NCBI RefSeq assembly: GCF_007655135.1
Contig: NC_045131.1
Span: forward strand, 18,770,001-18,834,000
Reading direction: 5' to 3'
From: Punica granatum
Lineage: Eukaryota; Streptophyta; Magnoliopsida; Myrtales; Lythraceae
Length of the DNA: 64,000 bases
Below, one piece after another: positions 44,863 through 55,123 of this stretch. Under the pieces are notes generated by a model that was not told the origin of the DNA, did no database searches, and saw nothing but the letters and a program-made list of their open reading frames with translations. How positions within the stretch are numbered: the first letter of the stretch is position 1; each line of letters opens with the position of its first letter. Made by a program: the position numbers and the translations under genes.

Positions 44863-45641
44863 TATATAAGCTGAATAATTCGGTTGTATGGTAGGGGGCA
44901 AATTTCTTAGTTGAGTTAGGAGGTTTCTAATACACATAGCTATACCCTTCTGAAAATCTATATATACATTTATAGATGTAGACAAGTGTGTGTACATATG
45001 TATATATATGCATATATTTTGCTCTTTGAGCTGACTATGGATTACAGAAGGGATCTGATTTGAGAATTTATCATGCATTATAATGATATCATGTGATGGA
45101 TTGATTGAATAAGCTCTTGTTTATTTGTATTTTGGAACCAAAGAAGTACTTAGAATTCCTTGCACTCTTCTTGAATTTGGCTGATCAAACTGGTCAACCA
45201 GTTGATATATATTGCAACGAATTCTAAGTTGATATAATTTGAGGAATACACGTGTATATCATTTTGTATCGTTCCCTATTTAGAGAGTTAGTCGGGAACC
45301 GAAAGGGATAGGGAAGAAGCATTTGTTAATTATAAACATCTTATATTATTGCTACATCCAGGAAATAGCACGGGAGATAAATTGATGCATATTTTTACTC
45401 TTATTTAGTATATTATCTAACCCTTATGTTTAAACTTAATAGGGGCTGAGGAGACCGAGACTATACACCCGGAAAGCTCGACCCATTGAGCTATTATTTT
45501 CGGGGGTCTTTGTGAGTACTTTCTTCCATCGTAAAATGATAGTAAATATTTATACGTATGGTTATGGATAGGAAGGTGGCTGAATGATTGAGGTTGATGT
45601 ATATCTTGAGTATGCTTGTGATTGTTTAACAATAGCCATTG

Positions 45642-45815
45642 GGACCGCTGGACCCGGCGGATTATAAAAGAGGCCTGATCGGTCGCCGTACCCGGCGGAT
45701 TATAAATAGGGACTTGATCGGTCGCTGGACCCGGCGAAATATAAACAAGGGCCTGATCGGCCGCTGGACCCGGCGGAATATAAGTAGGGGCATGATCGGC
45801 CGCAGGACCGGCATA
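45642..45815 (+). repeat. 39-bp tandem repeats in the F LTR (about 4-5 units, inverted relative to the array)
   Basis: Units contain GGACCCGGCGGA and GATCGG(C/T)CG(C/G) blocks, the reverse complement of those in LTR1-LTR3, fewer and more diverged. Confidence 0.8.
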
Positions 45816-45837
45816 ACATAAATGAAGGTCAACTCTT

Positions 45838-46645
45838 TGATGCGATTCCCGCCAAGAATGACGAGACCCGACAACTAAAGGAACCCAAGATCGTTCCACG
45901 ATCAGATTTGATTGACGAACCCTCGACCCGTTGTTTACGACAAAAACAAGAACCTTGGTATAACTGACCTCAACCCGTTGTTTAATGCGAAACAAGAACC
46001 TCGGTATATCGGAAGACGCCACAAACGGTAATGGAAAGCCGCTTGATAAGTCGATGAAGACGCCACAAACGGTGGTGGAAAGCCGTTTGATAAGTCGATG
46101 ATGAACGCCATGGAAACTTCCGATAAGTTCGATTAGTTCTTCAAGAACCAAAAAGAATACTCTCACAATTTTCTGAATGTTCCTTTTATTAAAAATTGAC
46201 TAAGATGAATATATATAGACATAAAGTAATCCTAATCTGGTCATATCTCCTCCTATAGATAAGGAAGTTAAAACCAAGAATATCGATAGAGATATGACAT
46301 AATCTATAAAGATATAAAATCTAAATACCCCTAGAATATCTCTATGAGATTTAAACTTCAAACAAATCTGATGTTATCTTCTGTTGATCATCAACTATTC
46401 TAGAAGCTTCCTCAAACACTTGCTGAATTTAGCCTTGTCCGGAATCTTCTATAACTTGAATCAAATTGATGGATTTTTGTGGATCACGTGATTCATGTCC
46501 AATGGGCCTCCACGAATTTGCTTGAGCCCGAACCTCTTGAATTAGGCCGTTGAGTTCATCTTTAAACTTCTTTGCTCGTGCTCGCGTAATTGGTCCAATT
46601 GGAACTTGAGCTGGATCCCTTGAAGTCGTGCTACGATTTGCATCA
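45838..46645 (-). repeat. 3' LTR of element H (808 bp)
   Basis: In plus reading it runs from TGATGCGATTCCC to GATTTGCATCA. It contains two internal duplications: a pair of AACCCGTTGTTTA/GACCCGTTGTTTA blocks (about 45918-46005) and a pair of ACGCCACAAACGGT blocks (about 46015-46100). It encodes the last 70 or so codons of pol (46429-46645). Confidence 0.92.
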
Positions 46646-47160
46646 TTCCCCTCCTCTTGAAAAGGATTTGTCCTCAAATCATCACCTACATCAAAAGGAA
46701 GCAAATCATGAACATTAAAAGTAGCACCTACATTGTACTCACCAGGTAAGTCTAGTTTGTAAGCGTTGTCATTGATGCGCTCCAGGACTTGAAAAGGACC
46801 ATCTCCTCTTGGAAGCAGTTTGGAACGTCTTTGCGCCGGAAATCTCTCTTTCCTCATATGCAACCAAACCCAATCTCCGGGTTCAAAAATCAGCTTATGA
46901 CGGCCCTTGTTGGCGTGTTTTGTATACTGCTCCGTTCTTCGCTCAATGTTGAGTCTTGTTTTCTCATGAATCTGCTTGACAAATTCAGCTTTCTTTTTGC
47001 CATCTAAATTAACATGCTCAGTCAAAGGTAAAGGAGATAAATCCAATGGAGTTAAAGGATTAAATCCATAAACAACTTCAAATGGTGAAAATTTAGTAGC
47101 GGAATGAACAGATCTGTTATAAGCAAACTCAACATGTAGTAAACACTCTTCCCATGTTTT
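46429..47160 (-). pseudogene. pol: Integrase C-terminus and CR-like tail of element H
   Basis: The frame holds the INT C-terminal region with F-E-P-G-D-W-V-W and G-P-F-Q-V, then the tail with G-P-I-T-R-A-R-A-K-K-F-K encoded in the 3' LTR, ending TAG at 46429-46431. It is separated from the INT core by a frameshift at a T-run (47163-47172). The CR-like motif is, in CRM elements, linked to centromeric targeting. Confidence 0.85.
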
Positions 47161-48552
47161 AATTTTTTTTTTATGATTGCCCTCAACAAAGTAGACAAAG
47201 TTCTACTTACTACTTCCGTTTGACCATCAGTTTGTGGGTGACAAGTAGTAGAAAACAACAGCTTAGTACCTAACTTACACCACAAAGTCTTCCAAAAATA
47301 GCTCAAGAACTTAGCATCTCTATCCGAAACAATTGTTCTAGGCATGCCATGTAACCTCACAATCTCCCTAAAGAACAAATCAGCAACATGCGAGGCATCA
47401 TCCGTTTTGTGACATGGAATAAAGTGTGCCATCTTAGAAAATCTATCCACAACCACAAAAATTGAATCTCTCCCACGTTTAGTCCTAGGTAATCCTAACA
47501 CAAAGTCCATTGAAATATCAATCCAAGGCTCACTAGGAATTGGTAAAGGAGTATACAAACCGTTAGGCTGCACTCTGGATTTAGCTTGCCTACACGTAAT
47601 GCATCTACCACAAATTCTCTCAACATCTCTTTTCATATGTGGCCAATAGAAGTGTTCTTGCAAAATAGCTAAAGTCTTTGCTACTCGAAAATGTCTCATT
47701 AATCCCCCACCATGTGATTCCTGCACTAATAACTCTCTCAATGAACAATTTGGCACGCATAACTTATTCTCTCGAAACAGAAAGTCATCATGCCTAAAGA
47801 ACTTACCACAAGGAATTTTCTCACAAGCTCGATATTCCTCACAAAATTCATGGTCATCAGCATATAAATTTTTAATGGGCTCAAAACCAAGCAATTTTGC
47901 ATCAAGTGTAGAGAGTAGTGCATACCTGCGAGAAAGTGCATCGGCGACCACATTCTCCTTACCTTGCTTATACCGAATGACGTATGGAAACGTCTCAATG
48001 AACTCCACCCATCGGGCATGTCTTTTGTTTAGTTTGTGTTGGCCCTTCAAGTGTTTCAAGGACTCATGATCGGTGTGTATCACGAACTCCTTAGGCCATA
48101 GGTAGTGCTGCCACGTCTCTAAAGCTCGAACCAATGCATACAACTCTTTATCATAAGTTGGATAGTTTAAGGCTGCCCCGTTTAGTTTTTCGCTGAAGTA
48201 AGCAATTGGTCGTCCTTCCTGCATGAGAACTGCACCTATACCAACACCTGAAGCATCACATTCAATCTCAAAAGTTTTAGAAAAGTTAGGTAAAGATAAT
48301 AAAGGAGCGTTGGTCAGGTTCTCTTTGATTAGCTGAAACGCCTTCTCTTGTTCTTCTCCCCATCTAAATCCAATGTTTTTCTTGATCACTTCAGTAAGTG
48401 GTGCTGCTATGCTACTAAAGTCCTTCACGAACCGCCGGTAGAAACTAGCAAGTCCATGAAAACTACGAACATTACTTACACTTGTGGGACTAGGCCACTC
48501 TTGGATTGCACGTACCTTCTACTCATCAACCTATATACCTTGTGCACTAATA
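47161..48552 (-). pseudogene. pol: RT end, RNase H and integrase core of element H
   Basis: After the RT deletion (near 48552) the frame holds an RT connection segment with two stops, then an intact RNase H (E-C-D-A-S-G, D-K-E-L, H-T-D-H-E, V-A-D-A-L-S with all four acids). The INT zinc domain (C-G-R-C-I-T-C) and DD35E core (S-M-D-F, V-S-D-R-D, G-Q-T-E) follow. The frame from about 48428 to 47161 is open. It could only be made as part of a fusion now broken on both sides. Confidence 0.85.
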
Positions 48553-49288
48553 ACTTTTCCTTCCTAAACACATCTAAAACAAATTTCAAATGTACCTTAT
48601 GATCATCTAAGTTTTTGCTGTAAACGAGTATATCATCAAAGTTGACAACCACAAATCTACCTATAAATGCACGCAAAACATGATTCATAAGTCTCATAAA
48701 AGTGCTTGGAGCATTAGTCAAACCAAAAGGCATAACTAACCATTCGTACAAACCGTATTTTATTTTAAAGGCAGTTTTCCATTCATCTCCTTCTTTCATT
48801 CTAATCTGATGATAACCACTCTTTAAATAATTTTTAGAAAATACACAAGAACCATGTAGCTCATCTAACATATCATCTAAACGAGGAATAGGATGACGAT
48901 ACTTTACCGTTATGTTGTTGATTGCTCGGCAATCAACGCATGTCCCATCCTTCTTAGGTACAAGTATTACTGGAACAGCACATGGACTCATGCTTTCCCT
49001 CACGTACCCTTTCTCCAACAACTCACTTACCTGCCGTTGAAGCTCCTTTGTCTCCCTAGGATTGCTCCTATAAGCTGGTCAGTTTGGAATTGTCGCACCG
49101 GGAATAAAATCAATTTGATGTTCAATCCCTCGGATTGGAGGTAAGCCATGTAGTGTTTCCTCGGGAAAGACATCCTCATACTCCTGCAAAAGAGAAACAA
49201 CAGAACTAGGAAGAGAGATATCAAGTTCGTTAGTATTGAAAAATGCCTCTTTGTACAAAAGTACAATTATCGGCTGATTTAAAAACAT
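48553..49288 (-). pseudogene. pol: RT N-terminal part of element H with N-F-D-D box and deletion
   Basis: Same frame as gag-PR. A TGA at 49079-49081 interrupts it before the RT fingers, a 9-bp deletion removes residues beside the V-D-C-R motif, and the catalytic box reads N-F-D-D. The sequence then jumps from R-K-E-K-L to the I-S-A-Q-G-I segment, deleting the palm/thumb link and shifting frame. J has the same TGA and N-F-D-D. RT activity is very unlikely. Confidence 0.87.
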
Positions 49289-49291
49289 TGC

Positions 49292-50377
49292 TTACCTAAT
49301 TTCTCCCATGTTTGCATAAAAATTCTTTTGTTTTCTCTCTGATTTTCTCTCAATGGCCGAATTTTGATTTTCTTTTTCTCTCTCATTTTTCTCGGCCTCT
49401 CTCTGATTTTCACTCTTTTTCTTCTGTTCACTCTCTTTCTTTTGATCACTCTCTTTTTGCAATCTCACTTGATCCTCATATACTTGCTGCGGAGTCAATG
49501 GTACAAGAGTGATTGATCGTTGATTAAGTACAAAGGAGTATTTGTTCGTAAAGCCATCATGCTTCACACGCCTATCAAATTGCCATGGACGTCCAAGCAA
49601 CAAATGTCCCGCTTGCATCGGTACTACATCACACAACACTTCATCTTCGTATTTACCGATTCGAAATGCAACTAACACCTGCTTGTCCACCCTTATTTCA
49701 CCACTATCATTTAACCATTGCAATTTGTATGGCTTGGGGTGCTTCAGCATGGGTAGTCCCAATTTTTCCACCATTGTTATGCTTGCGACATTAGTACAAC
49801 TACCATCATCTATAATCACACTACATACCTTGTCTTTGATGTAGCACCAAGTGTGAAAGATGTTCTCCCGCTGTATTTCTTCAACTCCTTTTATTTGCAA
49901 GCTCAATGCTCTCCTTGCCACCAATGTTAATGCATCTGGAGCTAAATATTTCTCCTCGGGAACGTCCTCCTATGGGGGCATATCATCGGGATCACTCTTT
50001 CTTTGGAACGATGGGAATTTCATCTTAATACTACCCAAGTTATTGTCTTCCCGATTCCTATCTTCTCTAAACCGCCCTCCATGTTTCCTATTACTAACAA
50101 CTGAATCTCGATCATCTTCATCAAAACTAGCCCCATAATTCTCTTCATCTTCAACCCTCACTTCCCTCGGTTGAACTATTTCCTTCCTACATGCATTAAG
50201 AGAGTTTTGTGGCTGCTCCACACGTTTATTCTCTATCGGATCTATCCGTTCATGAACCTGCTCAAACTCCAACCGCATCACACGGCTCATCTCACTCATC
50301 ATGGCCTCTATAAGTATTTTCGAATCAGCCAATTCCGTTGCACCTTCGGGAATACTCTTAGCACTGTTGTGAGACAT
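49292..50377 (-). pseudogene. gag: Deleted gag fused to protease, element H
   Basis: ATG at 50377. The N-terminus is a charged, helical Gag start. At about 49985 it jumps from the S-F-Q-R-K-S-D-P-D segment directly to the acidic linker before PR, omitting the capsid core and the CCHC knuckle that E, L and M have. TAG at 49970-49972 lies just after the junction. PR reads I-I-D-D-G-S (Asp for the first Gly) and ends L-L-G-R-P-W. A K/E/Q-rich tail follows and TAA ends the frame at 49292-49294, where J has a Gln codon. Confidence 0.87.
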
Positions 50378-51063
50378 GATTGCTGCAAAATAAAGTTAGA
50401 AAGAATGGACCTCACAATTCTCTCCCTTACGTGTTTACACTCAAGAATGTGAATCACTCTACACTTGTGTTTTCACTCAACAAAATATGTGGCTTTTAAC
50501 CCTCTAATATTCTCACCGCTCTTACCTTTTTCCACTCGACAATTCTCTTTCAGTTCCTTTGGAACTAAACAAACAACTCCAAATTTTCCAGCAACAATTC
50601 ACCAAGAACTCATCAAGGAAAATTAATGATCAAAGGAAATTTCAGGAAGAAAAGAAGCAAGAGAAAAGGCAACTACTATGAAGGATTAAATAAACCAGAA
50701 TGTTATATGAAATTATGGGATCTGAATCAATGCAGATTACAAAGAACAAGAAATAACAACTTTAGAATGATGGTCTGATGTAAAAAATTCGGATCAAATT
50801 GACAATGATGTCTTAATTGTTTTCTTTTGATCCTTTTTTTTTTAGCTCTGTATTTTTTTTGGCCGATTTTTTTCTTCTTTTTTTTCAGCTCTATTTTTTT
50901 TTCAGCTGTGTTTTTTTTTTGGCCAAAATTTTTTTTTCAGCTCTTTTTTTTTTGCTAACAATCCGCAAAGAATAAAACTCGATGAAACGAAACTCAGCAA
51001 ATTGAAACAAAAAAAAAATGGATAGGATAAACCCGATTTGGAGCTTGATGCTCTGATACCAAA
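50378..51063 (-). other. Leader of element H with A-rich modules (50826-50955) and PBS (51049-51060)
   Basis: The PBS TGGTATCAGAGC (minus strand) lies three bases inside the 5' LTR. The A-rich part repeats GGCCGAA/GGCCAAA and AGAGCTG/CAGCTG blocks between oligo(A) tracts. Confidence 0.8.
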
Positions 51064-51871
51064 TGATGCGATTCCCGCCAAGAATGACGAGACCCGACAA
51101 CTAAAGGAACCCAAGATCGTTCCACGATTAGATTTGATTGACGAACCCTCGACCCGTTGTTTACGACAAAAACAAGAACCTTGGTATAACTGACCTCAAC
51201 CCGTTGTTTAATGCGAAACAAGAACCTCGGTATATAGGAGGACGCCACAAACGGTAATGGAAAGCCGCTTGATAAGTCGATGAAGACGCCACAAACGGTG
51301 GTGGAAAGCCGTTTGATAAGTCGATGATGAACGCCACGGAAACTTCCGATAAGTTCGATTAGTTCTTCAAGAACCAAAGAGAATACTCTCACAATTTTCT
51401 GAATGTTCCTTTTATTAAAAATTGACTAAGATGAATATATATAGACATAAAGTAATCCTAATCTGGTCATATCTCCTCCTATAGATAAGGAAATTAAAAC
51501 CAAGAATATCGATAGAGATATGACATAATCTATAAAGATATAAAATCTAAATACCCCTAGAATATCTCTATGAGATTTAAACTTCAAACAAATCTGATGT
51601 TATCTTCTGTTGATCATCAACTATTCTAGAAGCTTCCTCAAACACTTGCTGAATTTAGCCTTGTCCGGAATCTTCTATAACTTGAATCAAATTGATGGAT
51701 TTTTGTTGATCACGTGATTCATGTCCAATGGGCCTCCACGAATTTGCTTGAGCCCGAACCTCTTGAATTAGGCCGTTGAGTTCATCTTTAAACTTCTTTG
51801 CTCGTGCTCCCGTAATCGGTCCAATTGGAACTTGAGCAGGATCCCTTGAAGTCGTGCTACGATTTGCATCA
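51064..51871 (-). repeat. 5' LTR of element H (808 bp)
   Basis: Same length as the 3' LTR, with about ten substitutions and no indels seen. Followed by the target duplication CTCTT. Confidence 0.92.
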
Positions 51872-52303
51872 CTCTTACCGCCAGAGGTTAATGAGAGGCC
51901 TCTGCTTATGAGATATGATATATGAATGAACAGATAATTTCTTTGAGGTATGCGGGGTCACGGTACCGTTATAACTTGTCGCAAGGAAATGCGACCCCAT
52001 GGCTATATCGTTGATTACTTGTGATTGGTTGTCAAATGAGTGGTGGAAGGGATGATATTGGTAATGGATTCCATATTATGGGAGAATATGTACATATATA
52101 TATATATATATATATCTATATGTGATTGATTGCTTGTGAATCGTGATAGTAATGTATTAGCTCATTTTACTTTGGAATATAGTACTCACTGAGTTGCAGC
52201 TCACCCCCTGCATACTTTTTTCCAGATGAGCTAGAAGCTAGGCTAGTCGCACAGGAGGACTTTTGGATAACGGGGATCAGCGCAATGGATTTTGGCAAAT
52301 AGG

Positions 52304-53105
52304 TGATGCAAACCCCACGAGACCTGCCGCAAGACCCGACAACAAAGACTGGAAATCGAACCCGAATCGCCAATAGAGATTAAGAGGGATGGAATACTGA
52401 CCCGATGGTTATAGAAAACCAAGAACCAATATTATAAAGGAATGGAATATTGACCCGATGGTTATAGAAAACCAAGAACCAATATTATAAATAGCCGAGA
52501 ATTACAAGCATCCATGCTTACAATCCCGGAAGGTTGCCGAAGAACAACATAGAGGAAAATTCTCACCTGTGTAGTCTGAAAGTACCTCTAATCAGCTATT
52601 CAGCCTCCTTTATATAAGCCTAGGAGAATCTGGAAACTAATAAACTTGGCAACTGGAATATCTTTAGTTTCCTAAAACCGGAATTAATAGAGGAAACTAA
52701 ATAAATGCCCCCTTAGAATATTTGGCAGTCTTTTTATTCCTTATTCAGCATCTCTTGGCTTTCCTTATGCGTCTACTCTAATCTTAGATGGGCTATTGAC
52801 CATCTCAAGACAAGTTAATTGGGTAAGGCCCTTTAGAGACCAATTCGAATTAGTCTCCTCTTGGCCCAAGAAACCCGCAAATGAGCTCTCCACAGCTTGC
52901 TGGATTTGTCTTGCCTTCGCTTGTGTGATTGGTCCACTCGAAACATGTAAGCCTCCGAGATCTTGTGCATCAGCTCCCTCTTCACGAATCCCACTTCCGA
53001 GCTCGTGTGCTTCAGCCCCATCATCGTGCCCACGATCCTCATCACGAAGTCCTTCCGACCTAAGCTCATCGGTTTGACCCCGAGTCCTTCCGACCTAAGC
53101 TCATC
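52304..53105 (-). mobile_element. Element K remnant: LTR (52304-53044) and pol tail with a 35-bp duplication
   Basis: In plus reading the LTR runs from TGATGCAAACCCC to GATCCTCATCA (741 bp). It is related to the E LTR, with a TATATAA on the minus strand (52608-52615) and a 53-54-bp tandem duplication near 52400-52500. 53045-53105 is the internal sequence next to a 3' LTR and contains two copies of GTCCTTCCGACCTAAGCTCA. The left flank ATAGG (52299-52303) has no matching copy on the right, so the element was truncated after insertion. The minus-strand tail carries a degenerate G-P-I-T-Q-A-R segment. Confidence 0.75.
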
Positions 53106-53331
53106 GGTTATCCTTTAATGCCCCGATGTGTACTGATGAGGTCCAGTACTCTTTTTGACCAAAATCAGCCCCGAGTCGACTTGTTCGTCTCTCGAACTGC
53201 GTGCCTCTTCCCGAATATTCGTCCATAAGTTCTGCAAGGCTTGCTCCAATTTCTTAGCACGTGCTCTGGTGACCGGTCCGGTAGAAATATGCAACTTGTC
53301 CTCATGCTTGGAATCTGGCTCAACCCTATCA
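53106..53331 (-). repeat. Fragment of a G-type CRM LTR
   Basis: It matches the last 220 or so bp of solo LTR G (plus reading GGTTATCCTTTAATGCCC to AACCCTATCA). It codes on the minus strand for the S-T-G-P-V-T-R-A-R-A-K-K tail. It is joined to K on the left and to a J LTR piece on the right with no target duplication. Confidence 0.75.
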
Positions 53332-53502
53332 ATGTTGATGGATTTTTGTTCATGTCCAATGGGCCTCCACGAATTTGCTTGAGCCCGAACCTCTTGAATC
53401 AGGTCGTTCAGTTCATCTTTAAACTTCTTTGCTCATGCTCGCGTAATCGGTCCAATTGGAACTTGAAATGGATCCCTTGAAGTCGTGCTACGATTTGCAT
53501 CA
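53332..53502 (-). repeat. 3' LTR stump of element J
   Basis: It matches the part of the H LTR nearest the internal region, ending GATTTGCATCA. PPT AAGAGGAGGGGAA follows on the minus strand (53503-53517). Confidence 0.8.
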
Positions 53503-54024
53503 TTCCCCTCCTCTTGAAAAGGATTTGTCCTCAAATCATCACCTACATCAAAAGGAAGCAAATTAGCAACATTAAAAGTAGCACACTCATTGTACTCACC
53601 AGGTAAGTCTAGTTTGTAAGCGTTATCATTGATGCGCTCCAAGACTTGAAAAGGACCATCTCCTCTTGAAAGCAATTTCGAACGTCTTTGCGCCGGAAAT
53701 CTCTCTTTCCTCATATTCAGCCAAACCCAATCTCCGGGTTCAAAAATCAACTTATGACGGCCCTTGTTGGCGTATTTTGTATACTGCTCCGTTCTTCACT
53801 CAATGTTGAGTCTTGTTTTCTCATGAATCTGCTTGACAAATTCAGCTTTCTTTTTGCCATCTAAATTAACATGCTCAGTCAAAGGTAAAGGAAATAAATC
53901 CAATGGAGTTAAAGGATTAAATCCATAAACAACTTCAAATGGTGAAAATTTAGTAGCGGAATGAACAGATCTGTTATAAGCAAACTCAACATGTGGTAAA
54001 CACTCTTCCCACGTGTTAATGTTT
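53433..54024 (-). pseudogene. pol: Integrase C-terminus and CR-like tail of element J
   Basis: It has the same F-E-P-G-D-W-V-W and G-P-F-Q-V landmarks as H and a tail reading G-P-I-T-R-A followed by TGA in place of the Arg codon (53433-53435). A stop near 53798 and a frameshift at a T-run (54022-54029) separate it from the core. Confidence 0.82.
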
Positions 54025-54587
54025 TTTTTATGATTGCCCTCAACAAAGTAGACAAAGTTTAATTTTCTACTTCCGTTTGACCATCAATTTGTGGGTGACA
54101 AGTAGTAGAAAACAACAGTTTAGTACCTAACTTACACCACAAAGTCTTCCAAAAATAGCTCAAGAACTTAGCATCTCTATCCGAAATAATTGTTCTAGGC
54201 AAGCCATGTAACCTCACAATCTCCCTAAAGAACAAATCAGCAACATGCGAGGCATCATCCGTTTTGTGACATGGAATAAAGTGTGCCATCATAGAAAATC
54301 TATTCACAACCACAAAAATTGAATTTCTCCCACGTTTAGTCCTAGGTAATCCTAACACAAAGTCCATTGAAATATCAATTCAAGGCTCACTAGGAATTGG
54401 TAAAGGAGTATACAAACCGTTAGGCTGCACTCTGGATTTAGCTTGCCTACACGTAATGTATCTACCACAAATTCTCTCAACATCTCTTTTCATATGTGGC
54501 TAATAGAAGTGTTCTTGCAAAATAGCTAAAGTCTTTGCAATTCCAAAATGTCCCATTAATCCTCCACCAAGAGATTCATGCACCAAT
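54025..54587 (-). pseudogene. pol: Integrase core of element J, fused to RT by deletion
   Basis: The INT zinc domain (one Cys-to-Tyr change, G-R-Y-I-T-C) and the DD35E core (S-M-D-F, I-S-D-R-D, G-Q-T-E) are visible in the same frame as RT. There is a stop at 54500-54502 (Trp in H) and others near 54380 and 54059. RNase H and the INT N-terminal arm are missing: the sequence passes from RT R-K-E-K-L straight into V-H-E-S-L-G-G-G of INT. Confidence 0.83.
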
Positions 54588-55123
54588 AACTTTTCCTTCC
54601 TAAACACATCTAAAACAGATTTCAAATGTACCTTATGATCATCTAAGTTTTTGCTGTAAACAAGTATATCATCAAAGTTGACAACCACAAATCTACATAT
54701 AAATGCACGCAAAACACAATTCATAAGTCTCGTAAAAGTGCTTGGAGCATTAGTCAAACCAAAAGGCATAACTAACCATTCATACAAACTGTATTTTGTT
54801 TTAAAGGCAGTTTTCCATTCATCTCCTTCTTTCATTCTAATCTGATGATAACCACTCTTTAAATCAATTTTAGAAAATACACAAAAACCATGTAGCTCAT
54901 CTAACATTTCATCTAAGCGAGGAATAGGATGACGATACTTTACCGTTACGTTGTTGATTGCTCGGCAATCAACGCACATTCTCCACATCCCATCCTTCTT
55001 AGGTACAAGTTTAACCGGAACAGCACATGGACTCATGCTTTCCCTCACATACCCTTTCTCCAACAACTCACTTACCTGCCGTTGAAGCTCCTTTGTCTCC
55101 TCAGGATTGCTCCTATAAGCTGG
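54588..55123 (-). pseudogene. pol: RT N-terminal part of element J with N-F-D-D box
   Basis: Continuous with gag-PR after the TGA at 55124-55126. RT landmarks K-K-D-G, V-D-C-R, Y-H-Q-I-R and M-P-F-G-L-T-N-A are present; the catalytic box is N-F-D-D. It ends at the deletion junction near 54588. Confidence 0.86.

Larger units (their letters stand above)
45838..51871 (-). mobile_element. Element H: CRM-derived retrotransposon with gag core deleted (6034 bp)
   Basis: It is flanked by the perfect 5-bp duplication CTCTT (45833-45837 and 51872-51876) inside the F LTR. Both LTRs are 808 bp (45838-46645 and 51064-51871) and differ at about ten positions by eye, so the insertion is young. Gag lacks its capsid core and zinc knuckle, RT has N-F-D-D in place of Y-F-D-D and lacks a thumb segment, and several stops are present. 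INT is well preserved. The PPT is AAGAGGAGGGGAA on the minus strand at 46646-46660. Element J shares the gag deletion and RT change. Confidence 0.92.
42208..52303 (+). mobile_element. Element F: internally deleted Tekay element on the plus strand, carrying G and H
   Basis: The order is a 5' LTR piece (42208-42883), an INT C-terminus plus chromodomain piece (42884-43469), PPT (43491-43503), then the 3' LTR in three parts (43504-44183, 44868-45837, 51877-52303). The LTR is split by solo LTR G and by element H, and truncated at LTR K. It is of the same family as the minus-strand array but diverged (LTR starts TGTGAAACC, repeat number lower). Nearly all of gag-pol is missing. Confidence 0.85.
43504..52303 (+). 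repeat. 3' LTR of Tekay element F, in three pieces
   Basis: The pieces are 43504-44183, 44868-45837 and 51877-52303, about 2.1 kb in total; roughly the last 600 bp are missing beyond 52303. It holds (GA)n at 43894-43914, microsatellite-like AT runs, and the inverted 39-bp repeats (45642-45815). No gene is seen. Confidence 0.82.
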
